The notes below the pieces were generated by a model, which did not search any database, was not told the DNA's origin, and was given only the letters and a program-made list of their open reading frames with translations. Of a stretch of 64,000 bases of DNA, positions 19,801 to 29,508 are shown one piece after another (positions within the stretch are counted from its first letter, which is position 1; the number at the start of each line of letters is the position of its first letter). The translations under genes were made by a program, and so were the position numbers. The stretch comes from a virus, in the IMG/VR virus record IMGVR_UViG_3300024239_000132, positions 1 to 64,000 of that record; one strand, 5' to 3'.

Positions 19801-22800
19801 CCAGAACAGGAAGCAAAACCTGTTACAGTAGAGCAGGCATACCCGAATCTGTTCGAGACCGAGAAGGTCAAGAACTGGTTTCGTCGTGCCTACAAGTTCC
19901 CCAAGGAAGTTCGCTCTCGCTTGGTTGGCAAGGACAGTCCGCTATCGTTCATCAACGAAGCGGTGCAGTCGAATGATACTTACTCGAAGCTGCTCGAAGG
20001 CAAGTCGACCAAGACCCTGACGGCTGATGTCGCCAAGGCTTATGCTGACTTTCTGGCCGTTGGCAGTGATGTCTTTGTCGAAATGGACAAGAGCCTCGAG
20101 AAGTTCTTGGACAGTGCCCAGAACAAGAAAGAAGGCACCACTTTCCGTGATGCCCTGACCAATGGTCTGAGCCTTGATAGCGGCAATCAGGTCAATGGCT
20201 TTCCTCGCGGTAAAGCCCTGAACATTGTTGAGCAGAACGAAGATGGTTCGTTCTCTTACAATGAGCAGTTGGCTGAGGCTGCAATCCTCGCCGGCCTTCA
20301 GTGGATGGTCACTGCCAAGGATCGCATGCGTGAGCTCGATGCCGAGGAAATTGCCAAGATCACTGGCCTCACCGAAGCCGAAGCAACCGAGCATGTGAAC
20401 TTCTTTAATGATGGTCTGTGGCGTGTTGCTGCAAAGCGTGATCTCGCCAATCTCATCACACGCTACTGGGGTGTGCAAGGCAACCGTGAAGCTCCTGAGG
20501 GCTATGTCCGTGGTATTGCTGAAGGTGTGGCGTCTGAGGTTCTGCGTGGCTTGCAGGCTTCTGGTATGCTCATTGAGGATGGCCGCAAGATCGATGGTAA
20601 AGATCATGTGCTGTTCCGCTTTACGGACGAAGCCCAAGACCACTTTGACAGGATCGCTGCCTTCCCGTCAGCAATCGAAGAGGCAGTGCTCGTCGAACCG
20701 GAGAACGTGAACTACATTGGTTCGGCTCCGGGTGAGGTCGCAACCAATCAACTGCACGGATCTCCTGTTCCTCTGCTGGATCAGCAGAAGCAAGCACTGG
20801 AAGCTGCCCAGAATACACCATTCACGCTCAACCTGAATATGCTGAGCTTTCTTGAGATGCTCGGTGAGGAAGGTGTGTTGGCTCTGTTCGGAAAGGGTGA
20901 TCCCACTGGCCGTGGTCTCCTCAAGAAGACTGCCGAGACGATCAAAGGCTACAACCAGACAGTGCTGTCCGGCTATAAGCACCTGACCAATCTTGTCCGT
21001 GAGATGGACAACGTGGCCGACACTACCGGAACCAAGGTAGAAGAGCTGCCTGTGTTCTTCCGTTACGGTATCTCGTCGGTTGGCCGTATGCAGATGCAGG
21101 GCCGTGCTTCGCCCCAGGCAAGCAAGCTGGTTCGTGAGGTTCTGCTGCCTACGTGGAGCACCTTGGATCTGAGCCAGGTTGGTTCGGAACAGCATAATGC
21201 TTTCCTGCTGGCTGTGGGCCAACACATTGGGGTCAAGGTTCACAAGCTGAAGCCTGGCCAGGCCATCGAAAAGACCATGGATGAGCTCGGCACTAAGTAT
21301 GCTGGCATCGTCGAAATGATGTCGCAGTGGCTTGCTACCGAAGGCGCCGAAACTTGGGGTCAGGCAGAGATCGACCGGATCAAGTCGGTCTTGGGGAACA
21401 AGGTCGCTCCCGGTGCCGTGCATGCTTTAATGGAGTATGCCCGTTACCTCAACGACCTCGATGGTCGTAAGGCTCTCCGCACTGGCCTGTATCTTGAAGC
21501 TGACGGTGTGACCGATGGTCCAGTCAATGCCCTGATGAATCTGGTGGCTGGCAAGTTCACACCAGGGTGGCTGGATCTCATGAACCGTGGTGGCATGTAC
21601 CTTGGATCTAATCCGGTATCTCTTGCCGATTATGTCACCCGGTCAAAGGACAGCTCTGAGGATCTGTACCAGAAGACCACCAACTTCCTCTACGAGCACC
21701 TGTCTTCGTTGTGGGACAAGCTCTCGTCGAGCTCGCGTGCAAGCGAGATGAGCAACATGATGGGTGATCTGTTCATCGATCTGCTGCCTGATGTTCGGGT
21801 AGAAGATGGTCAGGTCAAGTTCGAGCGCGGCATTGCCAAGAATCCCCTGACCGTGACGGTATATGGTTCTGGTGTCCGCGGTATTGCATCGAAGCTGACC
21901 GCTGGTCTGTTGGAAGAGCTCTACGATAGGCTGTCCACCGGTGAGCAGCTGCTGCCTCAGACAGAGCGTGCTCTGCGTGTTTTGACCACTACCAAGCTGA
22001 CACGCAAGTTCGGCAAGTACAATGCTGTCCGGGTTGAAGGGATCAATCTCAACACCGGTTCTGGTGTCGACTTCGAGCTGACCAAGGACATGATCAAGAT
22101 CCTTGAAGATAACGTGATGCAGCTGTTTGCTCGGCCGCTGACCGGAGCTGTTCGAGAGATCATGGATGACGCTCTTGAGACTGCCACCACGCTACGGATG
22201 GCAACTCAGGCTCAGTCTATTTTCTTCAAGTATGCCTACCGTCAGGCCATCGCTGATGCGATTGCCAACAAGGACGGATCAGATGGCACTCTTGGTTCGG
22301 ACTTCCTGTCCCAGGCTGAACTGGATCAGATATTCAAGGATCTTCAGAAAAAGTTTCCGATGATCAATACCGGTACTCAGATGATCTGGGTAGGTGGCTC
22401 GGCTGAGGCCGATATCGAGCAAGCTGAATTCGGCGGTGCTCTGGATGGCAGTCTGCGTTCGCCGGGCTATACCTATGGTCCAGAGAACTCTGGTGTTTCG
22501 GGTATCCCATTCATTGTCATCTCGACGGGTGATGGTCAGATGATCCTGAATGCACTGACCGGAGAACAAGCGCCTCAAGGCACTCTGCCGGTGTTCGATG
22601 GCATCAACATGAAGCTCGACACGATCAAGTCTGACAGCGAGCAAATCAACAAGGCTGTCTATGATGGCTGGGCCAAGAATCCTGTTCGTGCTGTTCAGCA
22701 GAGCTTTGCCCGGTTCATGGCCAACCTCGATACCAGCAATGTCTCTGATGAGATGAATGCTGAACTTGAGCAGGCTTTCAGGGATGGACCTGATTTCACT

Positions 22801-25800
22801 TACGTCGACCCGGCTTTCCATCTTGGAGAGGTAGCCTATCAACTCGATAAGGCTGCCAATGAGCTAGATGCTCGCAAGGCAGTGTTGGCCAAGGTCAACA
22901 TGTCGGTTGATCACATGGCATCGGCTGCTGCACCGTTCACCAAAAGTGATGGTGTAGGGCTGCCAGCTGATCCGACTGAGGCCGCCAAGGTCCTCAACGA
23001 GATGTATGCTGAGGAACTGGCCAAGGTTACTAAGAAGAAGCCCGAACCAAGGGCAGAAGTGTCCGAAGATATCTCCGCTGCTCTTGGTTCAATCGGTACG
23101 CTCCACTCCAGTGGTGCCAGAATCATTAGCCGGGACGCTATCCGACAAATTGTCGGTGAGCTCAACATCCCTCTGGATCAGCGGGGCCTGTTGCGTTCGT
23201 CGGTCAATGCTCTGGCAACCAAGGGCTGGACAGTGCTCCATGGCACGCCTGAGCAGCTCATCGAGTATGCCCGTGAGAATGGCCTTAAGGTTCCTTACGG
23301 CTTCAACGACAGCAACGGCATGGTCTTGCCAGCAGACAAGGTGATGTTCCTCACCTCTGCCAATAGCGAGACCATGACCCATGAATTCCTGCATGCTGCT
23401 ACCGTGCAGCTGATCCACGCCCACTACTCGGGCAATGGTCAGGTAGCCAAGGCAGTGCCTGATGCTGTTAAGCGTCTCGAACTGCTGATGGCAGACTTCC
23501 TGGCGATCGATCCAAGCACGATTGAAGATCAGGAAACTCGTGCAGAATTTAAATTTGTTAAAGAGCAGATCGACAAGTTCGATGAGAGCTCAATGAGCGA
23601 TGCCAATATCAAAACCGGCAAGCTCTCCGAGTTCATGGCTTGGACCCTTGCGAACCAGAAGCTGTCGGATCTCGCTCGCAAGACCAAGGTCAAGAGCAAA
23701 CTGGCTCTGATTGCTGACAAAGTTCTCGAGACGCTCAAGAAGCTATGGCGCCAGACTGGTCTGGCTCCCACCCCTCGAGATGATATCTACAGCAACGTCC
23801 GTTTCAACACTCTGTTGCTGATGGAGAACAAGCAGAAGTCGGTGCTGGATCCTGCATCGGTCACCAGCATGGCCCAGTTCCAGGCTCGCAACTACGGTGG
23901 CAGTGATCGGCTGATCGAGCTAGAGAAGTCGTTTGCTCGCAAGATGTTGGCTGCGCTTCCTACTGAACCAACACGACGATTCCGTATCGATCAGAAGTAT
24001 GAAGCGATGCACCGCATGGCTGGTCAGGTTCGCAAGACTTTCCAGTCCAATGGCTTTGCCATGAACCAGAAAGAAGCATCGTTCTTCGAGACCTTGGTCA
24101 TGGCTCTGGCCGTCGACAAGTCGCTCAACGCCAATGCTCAGTCTCGGGCTGAAGAAGTCTTCCGTGAGGTTCTGTCGAAGCTCAAGGTCGAAGATTTCAT
24201 GGAAGATCCTGATAGCCAGGATCAGTACGATCGTGATCAAGCGAACCTCAAGTTCAACACCGTGGTGGGCAATGCTTTCGTCGGACGGGATCTGTCTAGC
24301 CGTACCATGCTCATGCCTGCGTTCCTGGCTCTGGCAATGGTACATGAGCCCTTCCGCAATGCCCTTTCCAAGATGGATCTGCCCAAGTTTCAGAAGAGCT
24401 CTGAGGGCACTCTGGATGCATTGCTCAGTAACCTTGGCAATGAAGGTCTCGATCGCCTTGGCCGTACCCTCTCCGGTGAAGGCAAGTCGGATAATGTGCT
24501 CGATGCTGTCGAAGCCCTAACCCGCAAGCTGGCTGAGGTCCAGTCTGAGCGGGAAGCTGTTATCGAGACGCATATCGATGCCGTCGGCAATACGATCGAC
24601 AAGACGAATAACTTCGTGGTCGATCAGATGAATCGCTTGAGCCGTGAAGGGTACGATCGGCTTCAGGATGTTGTTGAAAACTCCGACAACAAGTATGCCC
24701 GGGGTGCAGCTCGTGCAGCAGCTGCCGTGGTGAGCTTCTTCAATGAGGACATCTCCGGCGCCAATGCCGAGTTCGCTCTGAAGCTGTCGGACAAGTCCAC
24801 TGTCTGGAAGCCTTTGCGTGAGCTTCTGGTGGAAGTGATCGGCCGTACTGACGAGAATGCTCCGATCTACGATATGATCAAGGCTGTCCGGTCCTACATC
24901 CAGCAGACCCGTCAGATCTATCGTGAGCGTCTGCCCAAGTTTCTGTCGGAGAAGTTTTCGAGGAAGCTCTCGAAGCAGGAATGGTCTGGCATGTACCATG
25001 TCATGGCCAAGACTGATCTGGCTGCCGTTGCTTCCCTTGGTTCAAAGCGTGTTCTGGATATGCTCCGGGATGCTGGCAAGCTGCGTCAGGAGACTGCTGC
25101 TCTGGAGCGTCAGATTGACAAGCTGGATTCGGTGCATTCGACCAAACTCAAGACTAAAGCCCGAGAGCTGGCTGAATACATGATGCTGCGTAAGGTAAGC
25201 AGCAATTTGCTGACCAATGCTGAAAGTGTGGCCAACCTTTATGGTGAGCTCACGGCTCAGCAGCGCAATAGCCGTGGTGTACCTAAGAAGGCTCTGATCC
25301 AGGCAGTCGATCAGCTGGCTACGCTGTACGCTCTGGATCTTAGCGGAGCCAAGAATCGTCAGGTTGTGGCTGAGCTTGCTGCCAAGGAAACCGGCGGCGT
25401 GGAGTTCATGTTGAATTACCTGAAGGGTCAGCGTCAGAATGAACAGGGCAAGGCTCGTAGTGGCCGGGCACAGGTCAACCACATCAAGGGCTACGTCCCG
25501 ACGGAAATCCGTTCAGGTGCAAGCCTGATTGTCGCTCCGGATTTGCAGCACAACGATCTGGCGGCTCGTGGTTATACCCGGGTTGCTCCTTACAAGGGCT
25601 CGGCTGCCGAGGGTCCTTCTGGTTCGCAGAGCTATTATTTTGCTCCGCTGTCTGCCCGGGCACAGTTCAATCAGGGCATTGCCCAGAACGTTCGCTCGAC
25701 CTTTTCTGGCGTTGATCCGGCATCGGGCTTCAGCATTGAAAATTATGGCCTTGGTCGAATTACGAACCAGGAAGCTGTTCGCAAGATCACTAGCCGCATT

Positions 25801-27234
25801 CGGATGAACCGCGGATCTGAGGCTCTCATACCCATTCGTGACGAGTTCGGTGATGTTGTGGCTTACGAACGCACGCTGGATCCTGCTCAGCTGGCCAAGC
25901 TGGAACGTGAAGAAGATCTGTCCAAAGTTTTGGGTATCTGGCGTGGTAGGCAGCTGGAAGAAGCTTCTGCTGACCAGTTCAATCAGATTCTGGTCGAGCG
26001 TCTTCACGATATGTGGGACAAGCGCTCGGTCGGTGACGAGGAAGCGTTCGTCGACTTGTTCGATCCCAAGTCCCACAAGGATCCGGTGGTAAGTGATGCC
26101 GTGAAGCTGTTCACTCCCCAGATGCGTCGACACATCGAGAACGCTTTTGGTGGTGAAGGCTTCATGGTTCGCAAGAGCATGATCAACGATGTCGTCGGGT
26201 ATCGCTCGGCTTCGATCGGTGATCTGTGGACTGGTGTGACGAGGGTACCGCCTGAGACTGCCAAGGTGGCTGCCAATGTACTGACCGCGGTAATGGGCAA
26301 GGATGCCTACAAGTACCTCGTTACTGGCGAGAAGCTATGGCAGAACTTTGTGTCTGATGCTCGTACTACGATCGTGGTTCGCTCGGTAATCGTTCCTGCC
26401 TCGAACATCATCAGCAACGTCTATCAGCTGGCTTCTCGAGGTGTACCGCTCAAGGATATTCTTCGTGGCATGCCCAAGAAGCTTGCTGAGATTCAGGCAT
26501 ATCACGAGAACCACCAGAAGGAGATCAAGCTGGAAGCAGAGCTCCTCTCGGTGCAGAATGATCCTACCAAGAGCCGCGCTCTGAAAGCTCAGATCCAGTC
26601 CCTCAAAGATGGACACCGGCGCCTGAGCATTTGGCCTCTGATTGCCGCCGGTGAGTTCTCGTCGGTTTCGGAAGCTACCGTGATGCGGGAAGAGTCGACG
26701 TTGTTTGAAGGCAAGGTGACCCAGTACATGGAGAGCCTGGTCGACAAGCTGCCTGACTTGGTTCGCACTGCTGGACGTTATGCGATTATCTCGCGGGATA
26801 CTGCCCTGTTCCAGGGTCTCCAGCGTGCTGTCGAGTACGGGGACTTCCTGGCCAAGGCAGTTCTCTATGATGATCTGACCAAGCGTCAGGGCTTGGATAA
26901 GGACAAGGCTCGAGCCAAGGTTAGTGAAGAGTTCGTGAACTACGATCGTCTGCCTGGCCGTTTCCGCGGTACCTTGGAAAATATGGGTCTGATCTGGTTC
27001 TGGCACTTCAAGCTTCGGGCCATCAAGATTGCCATGTCGACGCTCCGGAACAATCCGTTGCATTTCCTCATGGCAGCTGCTGTCCCGGCTCCTGACTTCT
27101 TCGGATCGGTGGGTCTGCCGGTTACGGATAACGCTCTGGCAGTGGCAGCTGAGGGCAAGCTGAACTATTCCATCGGACCATTGCAGGGCCTTCATGCCCA
27201 TGCACTTAATCCTTGGATGAATCTGTTGGGATAA
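16876..27234 (+). CDS. Giant virion-encapsidated RNA polymerase, N4 gp50 type
   Basis: At 3452 residues this is close to the 3500-residue N4 vRNAP, which is injected with the DNA and transcribes early genes from single-stranded hairpin promoters. The N-terminal 450 residues contain glycine/alanine-rich, membrane-prone stretches. An acidic Pro/Glu/Thr linker at about 885-980 leads into the polymerase core. Candidate T7-family motifs there are motif A around Asp1431 (STLDLSQ), motif B ending TVYGSG with Tyr1663-Gly1664, and motif C around Asp1908 (PVFDGINMK). Further on, HEFLH at 2169-2173 resembles a zinc metallopeptidase site. The C-terminal third is helical and unknown. The gene ends the late operon. 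Confidence 0.93.
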   Translation: MSGYTDFLKRFTVANVGPVPVQQPNADTFYKIAAARQNGTGQSNSDPVEQDLQSLSTSEIIAKYGPVGLTMVQQRAMGDARYTRDRYDPAGSTLTDTAMSVGKGFANSVGGLVNLGVGLVNDDAGAWTAEKLGDFNSWVQSKQSDGLNAHRRANKVTNEISFADNKAIYENERKSEGDFLASLRRIGRDAMSAVGNASSDGTILTDGIADAGGSLLSGGLISKGARVLGSKLVQGLLARGVLSEGAALKAADVGGRVSMPGTIGGMEAGGAYQQTVQQVMAMSHDDLVAGSPEYVKLLQEGWDPEDAQVELATSAGLTAAAIQFPVAAAAGTLVSKFEANPFKGAFSGLGIVKNGANEAIEEAVQSGFGQLAGNVGTRAFADQNQDLTDGVGEQAGLGALYGFGSAAAVQVPGSAASAAIAGTVAAAKGAKVLGNKAVDAFDKRLTSVKEGIDQLNPVSKDNINTAVEQTLTEAPAVAQQVQADVEAGTLTPEQGDAIKQRLDTLQQSIAFDPVEIEDRNLSPAVKSVIGSATNKFDALQKAAQLAGSKQVDVPSRIEAALYINDTLNKFGAQLIGDFTSAIDIVPDDHASLPKLREFEDVLINFQQNPELQQARQAAQQYVERMQAEALSEQAVATPKGQQAVRGVVSVAESNPESVSEDLANLVLEHARMGRVKLTPQQTRVLTNAAVLSKTGNTYKLEAKKRELKPTDIVRAQVLTDEMKATPEAKGEALSLAQHVRGINDAYRASNLELAAQRLKRLSDFAQHFQNKVAALNTAYETGANSDRNAVEFEGLSLKGAWGAKGRAWISPTKVGSIKLAQSVALEAKALADMANGMAQSMPELGIGPVTPVELNPDLVGPSTKVAQRFQNAPEKAPTKLIELEETAKVEPAQAEPSKAQTESVAPKAEVTENVTPSPTKTVEAEPVDKPVDEVSTEPVETSPAVEPVEAPESSDRASDQESTKAETQTEEAKADPEQEAKPVTVEQAYPNLFETEKVKNWFRRAYKFPKEVRSRLVGKDSPLSFINEAVQSNDTYSKLLEGKSTKTLTADVAKAYADFLAVGSDVFVEMDKSLEKFLDSAQNKKEGTTFRDALTNGLSLDSGNQVNGFPRGKALNIVEQNEDGSFSYNEQLAEAAILAGLQWMVTAKDRMRELDAEEIAKITGLTEAEATEHVNFFNDGLWRVAAKRDLANLITRYWGVQGNREAPEGYVRGIAEGVASEVLRGLQASGMLIEDGRKIDGKDHVLFRFTDEAQDHFDRIAAFPSAIEEAVLVEPENVNYIGSAPGEVATNQLHGSPVPLLDQQKQALEAAQNTPFTLNLNMLSFLEMLGEEGVLALFGKGDPTGRGLLKKTAETIKGYNQTVLSGYKHLTNLVREMDNVADTTGTKVEELPVFFRYGISSVGRMQMQGRASPQASKLVREVLLPTWSTLDLSQVGSEQHNAFLLAVGQHIGVKVHKLKPGQAIEKTMDELGTKYAGIVEMMSQWLATEGAETWGQAEIDRIKSVLGNKVAPGAVHALMEYARYLNDLDGRKALRTGLYLEADGVTDGPVNALMNLVAGKFTPGWLDLMNRGGMYLGSNPVSLADYVTRSKDSSEDLYQKTTNFLYEHLSSLWDKLSSSSRASEMSNMMGDLFIDLLPDVRVEDGQVKFERGIAKNPLTVTVYGSGVRGIASKLTAGLLEELYDRLSTGEQLLPQTERALRVLTTTKLTRKFGKYNAVRVEGINLNTGSGVDFELTKDMIKILEDNVMQLFARPLTGAVREIMDDALETATTLRMATQAQSIFFKYAYRQAIADAIANKDGSDGTLGSDFLSQAELDQIFKDLQKKFPMINTGTQMIWVGGSAEADIEQAEFGGALDGSLRSPGYTYGPENSGVSGIPFIVISTGDGQMILNALTGEQAPQGTLPVFDGINMKLDTIKSDSEQINKAVYDGWAKNPVRAVQQSFARFMANLDTSNVSDEMNAELEQAFRDGPDFTYVDPAFHLGEVAYQLDKAANELDARKAVLAKVNMSVDHMASAAAPFTKSDGVGLPADPTEAAKVLNEMYAEELAKVTKKKPEPRAEVSEDISAALGSIGTLHSSGARIISRDAIRQIVGELNIPLDQRGLLRSSVNALATKGWTVLHGTPEQLIEYARENGLKVPYGFNDSNGMVLPADKVMFLTSANSETMTHEFLHAATVQLIHAHYSGNGQVAKAVPDAVKRLELLMADFLAIDPSTIEDQETRAEFKFVKEQIDKFDESSMSDANIKTGKLSEFMAWTLANQKLSDLARKTKVKSKLALIADKVLETLKKLWRQTGLAPTPRDDIYSNVRFNTLLLMENKQKSVLDPASVTSMAQFQARNYGGSDRLIELEKSFARKMLAALPTEPTRRFRIDQKYEAMHRMAGQVRKTFQSNGFAMNQKEASFFETLVMALAVDKSLNANAQSRAEEVFREVLSKLKVEDFMEDPDSQDQYDRDQANLKFNTVVGNAFVGRDLSSRTMLMPAFLALAMVHEPFRNALSKMDLPKFQKSSEGTLDALLSNLGNEGLDRLGRTLSGEGKSDNVLDAVEALTRKLAEVQSEREAVIETHIDAVGNTIDKTNNFVVDQMNRLSREGYDRLQDVVENSDNKYARGAARAAAAVVSFFNEDISGANAEFALKLSDKSTVWKPLRELLVEVIGRTDENAPIYDMIKAVRSYIQQTRQIYRERLPKFLSEKFSRKLSKQEWSGMYHVMAKTDLAAVASLGSKRVLDMLRDAGKLRQETAALERQIDKLDSVHSTKLKTKARELAEYMMLRKVSSNLLTNAESVANLYGELTAQQRNSRGVPKKALIQAVDQLATLYALDLSGAKNRQVVAELAAKETGGVEFMLNYLKGQRQNEQGKARSGRAQVNHIKGYVPTEIRSGASLIVAPDLQHNDLAARGYTRVAPYKGSAAEGPSGSQSYYFAPLSARAQFNQGIAQNVRSTFSGVDPASGFSIENYGLGRITNQEAVRKITSRIRMNRGSEALIPIRDEFGDVVAYERTLDPAQLAKLEREEDLSKVLGIWRGRQLEEASADQFNQILVERLHDMWDKRSVGDEEAFVDLFDPKSHKDPVVSDAVKLFTPQMRRHIENAFGGEGFMVRKSMINDVVGYRSASIGDLWTGVTRVPPETAKVAANVLTAVMGKDAYKYLVTGEKLWQNFVSDARTTIVVRSVIVPASNIISNVYQLASRGVPLKDILRGMPKKLAEIQAYHENHQKEIKLEAELLSVQNDPTKSRALKAQIQSLKDGHRRLSIWPLIAAGEFSSVSEATVMREESTLFEGKVTQYMESLVDKLPDLVRTAGRYAIISRDTALFQGLQRAVEYGDFLAKAVLYDDLTKRQGLDKDKARAKVSEEFVNYDRLPGRFRGTLENMGLIWFWHFKLRAIKIAMSTLRNNPLHFLMAAAVPAPDFFGSVGLPVTDNALAVAAEGKLNYSIGPLQGLHAHALNPWMNLLG

Positions 27235-27236
27235 TA

Positions 27237-27272
27237 AAAAAGACCCCTACCAGGGCAAGTGGTAGGGGTCTT
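27237..27272. terminator. Bidirectional terminator between convergent late and middle operons
   Basis: A stem of at least 13 bp, with CCCCTACCA on the left (27237-27252) and TGGTAGGGG on the right (27260-27272), carries an A run on the left and TCTT on the right. It can serve the plus-strand virion polymerase gene and, through its T run on the minus strand, the replication operon. Confidence 0.85.
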
Positions 27273-27449
27273 CGTTCCTCTTGACGGCGGGGCCCGACTC
27301 ATCTGGCAGGGAGCTTTCCTGACCGGAGCTTTCCGAGCAAGTCGATTACCGGCTACTTGACTTGCAAGTTTGATCCCGTCTCGTGGGATCAGGCCGCTGG
27401 TTCCTCCACATTCGGATGCCGTTGCAGGGACCAGAAACCCGCCCAGCAT
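27273..27449. other. Non-coding spacer with stem-loops
   Basis: This spacer contains a 7-bp inverted repeat GCAAGTC/GACTTGC with a 16-nt gap near 27337-27367 and a 6-bp hairpin GATCCC/GGGATC near 27370-27390. A minus-strand frame crosses it but runs through the terminator and is judged not coding. Confidence 0.35.
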
Positions 27450-27614
27450 TCAGTCTGGCTGTTTATCCATCCAGTGCATCAGCCATTTGCCAATGAGCCA
27501 GAGCACAATGATGGCAGCCAAATAAGGTGCTGCGAATGCAATAGCGGCTCCCAGTAGGGATACCGTGGCAAGAGCCAGGATCCCTACCAGAAGGATCCTG
27601 GCCAGGTATATCAC
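27450..27614 (-). CDS. 54-residue membrane protein at end of replication operon
   Basis: GTG at 27614-27612 overlaps the upstream stop (GTGA), and TGA is at 27452-27450. The product has two hydrophobic segments, at about residues 3-29 (YLARILLVGILALATVS) and 31-45 (LAAIIVLWLIGKW), joined by a Pro-Tyr turn, then a polar tail ending DKQPD. Translational coupling and clear membrane topology support a real gene. Function unknown. Confidence 0.7.
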   Translation of the reverse strand: MIYLARILLVGILALATVSLLGAAIAFAAPYLAAIIVLWLIGKWLMHWMDKQPD

Positions 27615-28138
27615 GCCGCTTCAGGCTTCGCATTTACCGGCTTGCTGAGACCACCGAAGATCTTCTTCACAGCCGGCTTGGGATCGGCATCGAACGGAAC
27701 ATTGTCCTGTCCTTCAGCTGCCTGCACTTCCGGTTCCTTGACCGAATCAGCCTTCTTGCCGAAGACTGCACGCAGAGGCTTGGTTGCCGGAGCTTCTTCA
27801 GCAACAGGCTCATCTGCTACTGGTTCAGCCTCAGGCTCTGTCTCTGCCACTTCGACGACAGGCTCCTCGACCTTAACTTCAGCTTTGGGGGCTTCTGCCT
27901 TGGTCTCGGTCTTCTCAGCCTTGATGGCTGCCTTCACTTCCGCCTTGCTGACTTCCTCAGGCTTACCGCCCTTGGGTCCATCTTGCGGAGTGATGTCGAT
28001 GACAGCCGTAAAGCCTTCGGTGCCACGGGTGGCCTTGAGATCGATATCGACCCGCATATTTTCCCGCACTGCAATGAGTGCAAGAACGTGGTTGCGGATA
28101 GCCGTTTCGATCTCGGTCTGAGTGATGGTGATCTGCAT
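27611..28138 (-). CDS. Acidic protein of unknown function
   Basis: This is a 175-residue protein with start ATG 28138. About 50 residues form an alpha/beta domain (ITQTEIETAIRNHVLALIAV). A long Glu/Ala/Lys/Pro linker follows, then a tail with two short repeats, PLRAVFGKKAD and VKKIFGGLSK. The linker composition suggests a flexible protein of the replication complex. It sits directly after the RuvC-like gene and two genes after SSB. Not assigned to a family. Confidence 0.6.
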   Translation of the reverse strand: MQITITQTEIETAIRNHVLALIAVRENMRVDIDLKATRGTEGFTAVIDITPQDGPKGGKPEEVSKAEVKAAIKAEKTETKAEAPKAEVKVEEPVVEVAETEPEAEPVADEPVAEEAPATKPLRAVFGKKADSVKEPEVQAAEGQDNVPFDADPKPAVKKIFGGLSKPVNAKPEAA

Positions 28139-28141
28139 CTG

Positions 28142-28699
28142 CTAAATCCCTGTAAAGAGTCTCATGAGGTTCTGGAACATTGGCGTCCTTACCCCAGCAT
28201 GGATTGCTCCTATGGCATCTGCCATATGTTCTGCCTTCTCGGCACTGAGCTTTCCATGATGGTATGGAAAGTTTGCCTCCGGATACCAGGACATTGCACT
28301 CTGAATCATTTGGTTCTTTGTGGCACTCTTGGTTCCTGCCAATGCGAGTTTGACCTCGATCGGTGTCACCTCGATCAGAGGAATTCCCTCTGATCTTATT
28401 ACCCCCAATATACCAACACACATGCCATAGCTAGCCATTGCACGCGCAGATTGAGATCCAACCGGCACTTCGACAAAAACTACCTTAGCTTTCCTGGCCT
28501 CTTCCAGAGCAATCTTGGACAATTGCTCCGCTTGCTCGAGGTCCTTGGAATTCTGTCTGACCTGTTTTGAAACAGTCTTGACCGGAGTGACGGTCTGTAA
28601 ATGCGGTGTGTCAAGCACCCCCGCAGTCAGATCAAGAATTCCTGAGGCGATGCCCCAGTTGGACATGCTCGGATCCATTCCGACTACGGGGATACGCAT
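28142..28699 (-). CDS. RuvC-like Holliday junction resolvase
   Basis: This is a 185-residue protein with the RNase H-like resolvase pattern: Asp9 in GMDPSMSNWG, Glu77 in VFVEVP, and AEHMADAIGAIH with Asp161 near the C-terminus. Such enzymes cut four-way junctions and resolve branched replication or packaging intermediates. The gene lies between SSB and the acidic protein on the minus strand with a short spacer. Confidence 0.85.
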   Translation of the reverse strand: MRIPVVGMDPSMSNWGIASGILDLTAGVLDTPHLQTVTPVKTVSKQVRQNSKDLEQAEQLSKIALEEARKAKVVFVEVPVGSQSARAMASYGMCVGILGVIRSEGIPLIEVTPIEVKLALAGTKSATKNQMIQSAMSWYPEANFPYHHGKLSAEKAEHMADAIGAIHAGVRTPMFQNLMRLFTGI

Positions 28700-28715
28700 G
28701 AGACTCTACGCTCCC

Positions 28716-29471
28716 TTAGGCCGCGTTCTTGTTGCCGAAGAGACGCTTGGTCTCGGGCTTGGCGCCAGCCTGTGGAGCTGCACCCGAACCAGGACGGCCG
28801 GACTTGCCTGCCTGATTGTCATTCTTGGCAGTCTTGTCACGGGTCTGGCCCTTGTTGCGTTCGGTCCAGGCATCGATGAACACGCCGGTCTCGAGACCCT
28901 TACGGGCTTCTGCGACAGTCAGCTTCGAGTCGAGGTCATAGACCTTCTCGATGGTGTTCTCGTCACGGGTCTTGCCCGTCGGGATGTAGTTGCCGGCATC
29001 GTCCTTCTTGCTGACGTCGACGGTCGACTTGACGATGGCCACACCGACTTCCTTGCCGATGAGCTCGACGAGAACATGGGCTGCCTTGGGCAGTTCCTTC
29101 TTCTCTTCGTAATCCCACTGCTTGACGAGCTTTTCCTCGGTGGGCTGGTTCTCGAGCGATTCCCCAGTTGCCACGAGGCAGAGGTCATCGATCGTGGTGA
29201 AGCCTGGCAGAGGGACTTTCTTGGTCTTGTCTTCCTTGTTCAGGAAGTAGTTCTCACCCTTCTTGTTGGTGATGTAGATCGTCTCGCTGTAGTCAGCGCC
29301 ATTGATCTTGCCCTGAACGGTCACGTTGCGAGCACCGCCTGCCGACTGGCCGGCATATGCCATGGTGATCTTCATGGTATAAACGTCGGTATCCAGTGCC
29401 GGAGTGCCGCCGCCCAGACGATCTTCCGATTCCTCGAGACCGTCGCTGTTCAGATTTTTGAAAATGCTCAT
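28716..29471 (-). CDS. ssb: Single-stranded DNA-binding protein, N4 gp45 type
   Basis: This is a 251-residue protein, close to the 265-residue N4 SSB. The start is ATG 29471 (MSIFKNLN) behind AAAGAG rather than the longer frame. N4 SSB is needed for replication and recombination and activates late promoters for host RNA polymerase. The core is followed by a basic, glycine- and proline-rich tail ending ETKRLFGNKNAA, the region that in N4 contacts other proteins. The gene lies just after the homing-gene insertion. Confidence 0.85.
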   Translation of the reverse strand: MSIFKNLNSDGLEESEDRLGGGTPALDTDVYTMKITMAYAGQSAGGARNVTVQGKINGADYSETIYITNKKGENYFLNKEDKTKKVPLPGFTTIDDLCLVATGESLENQPTEEKLVKQWDYEEKKELPKAAHVLVELIGKEVGVAIVKSTVDVSKKDDAGNYIPTGKTRDENTIEKVYDLDSKLTVAEARKGLETGVFIDAWTERNKGQTRDKTAKNDNQAGKSGRPGSGAAPQAGAKPETKRLFGNKNAA

Positions 29472-29508
29472 TGTACTCTTTGTCTTTCTTTTTGTGCTGT
29501 CTTGACGA

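Noticed and set aside
27192-27449. 85-codon minus-strand frame after the 54-residue membrane protein
   Set aside because: It reads through the bidirectional terminator and into the polymerase gene, and its composition is not protein-like.
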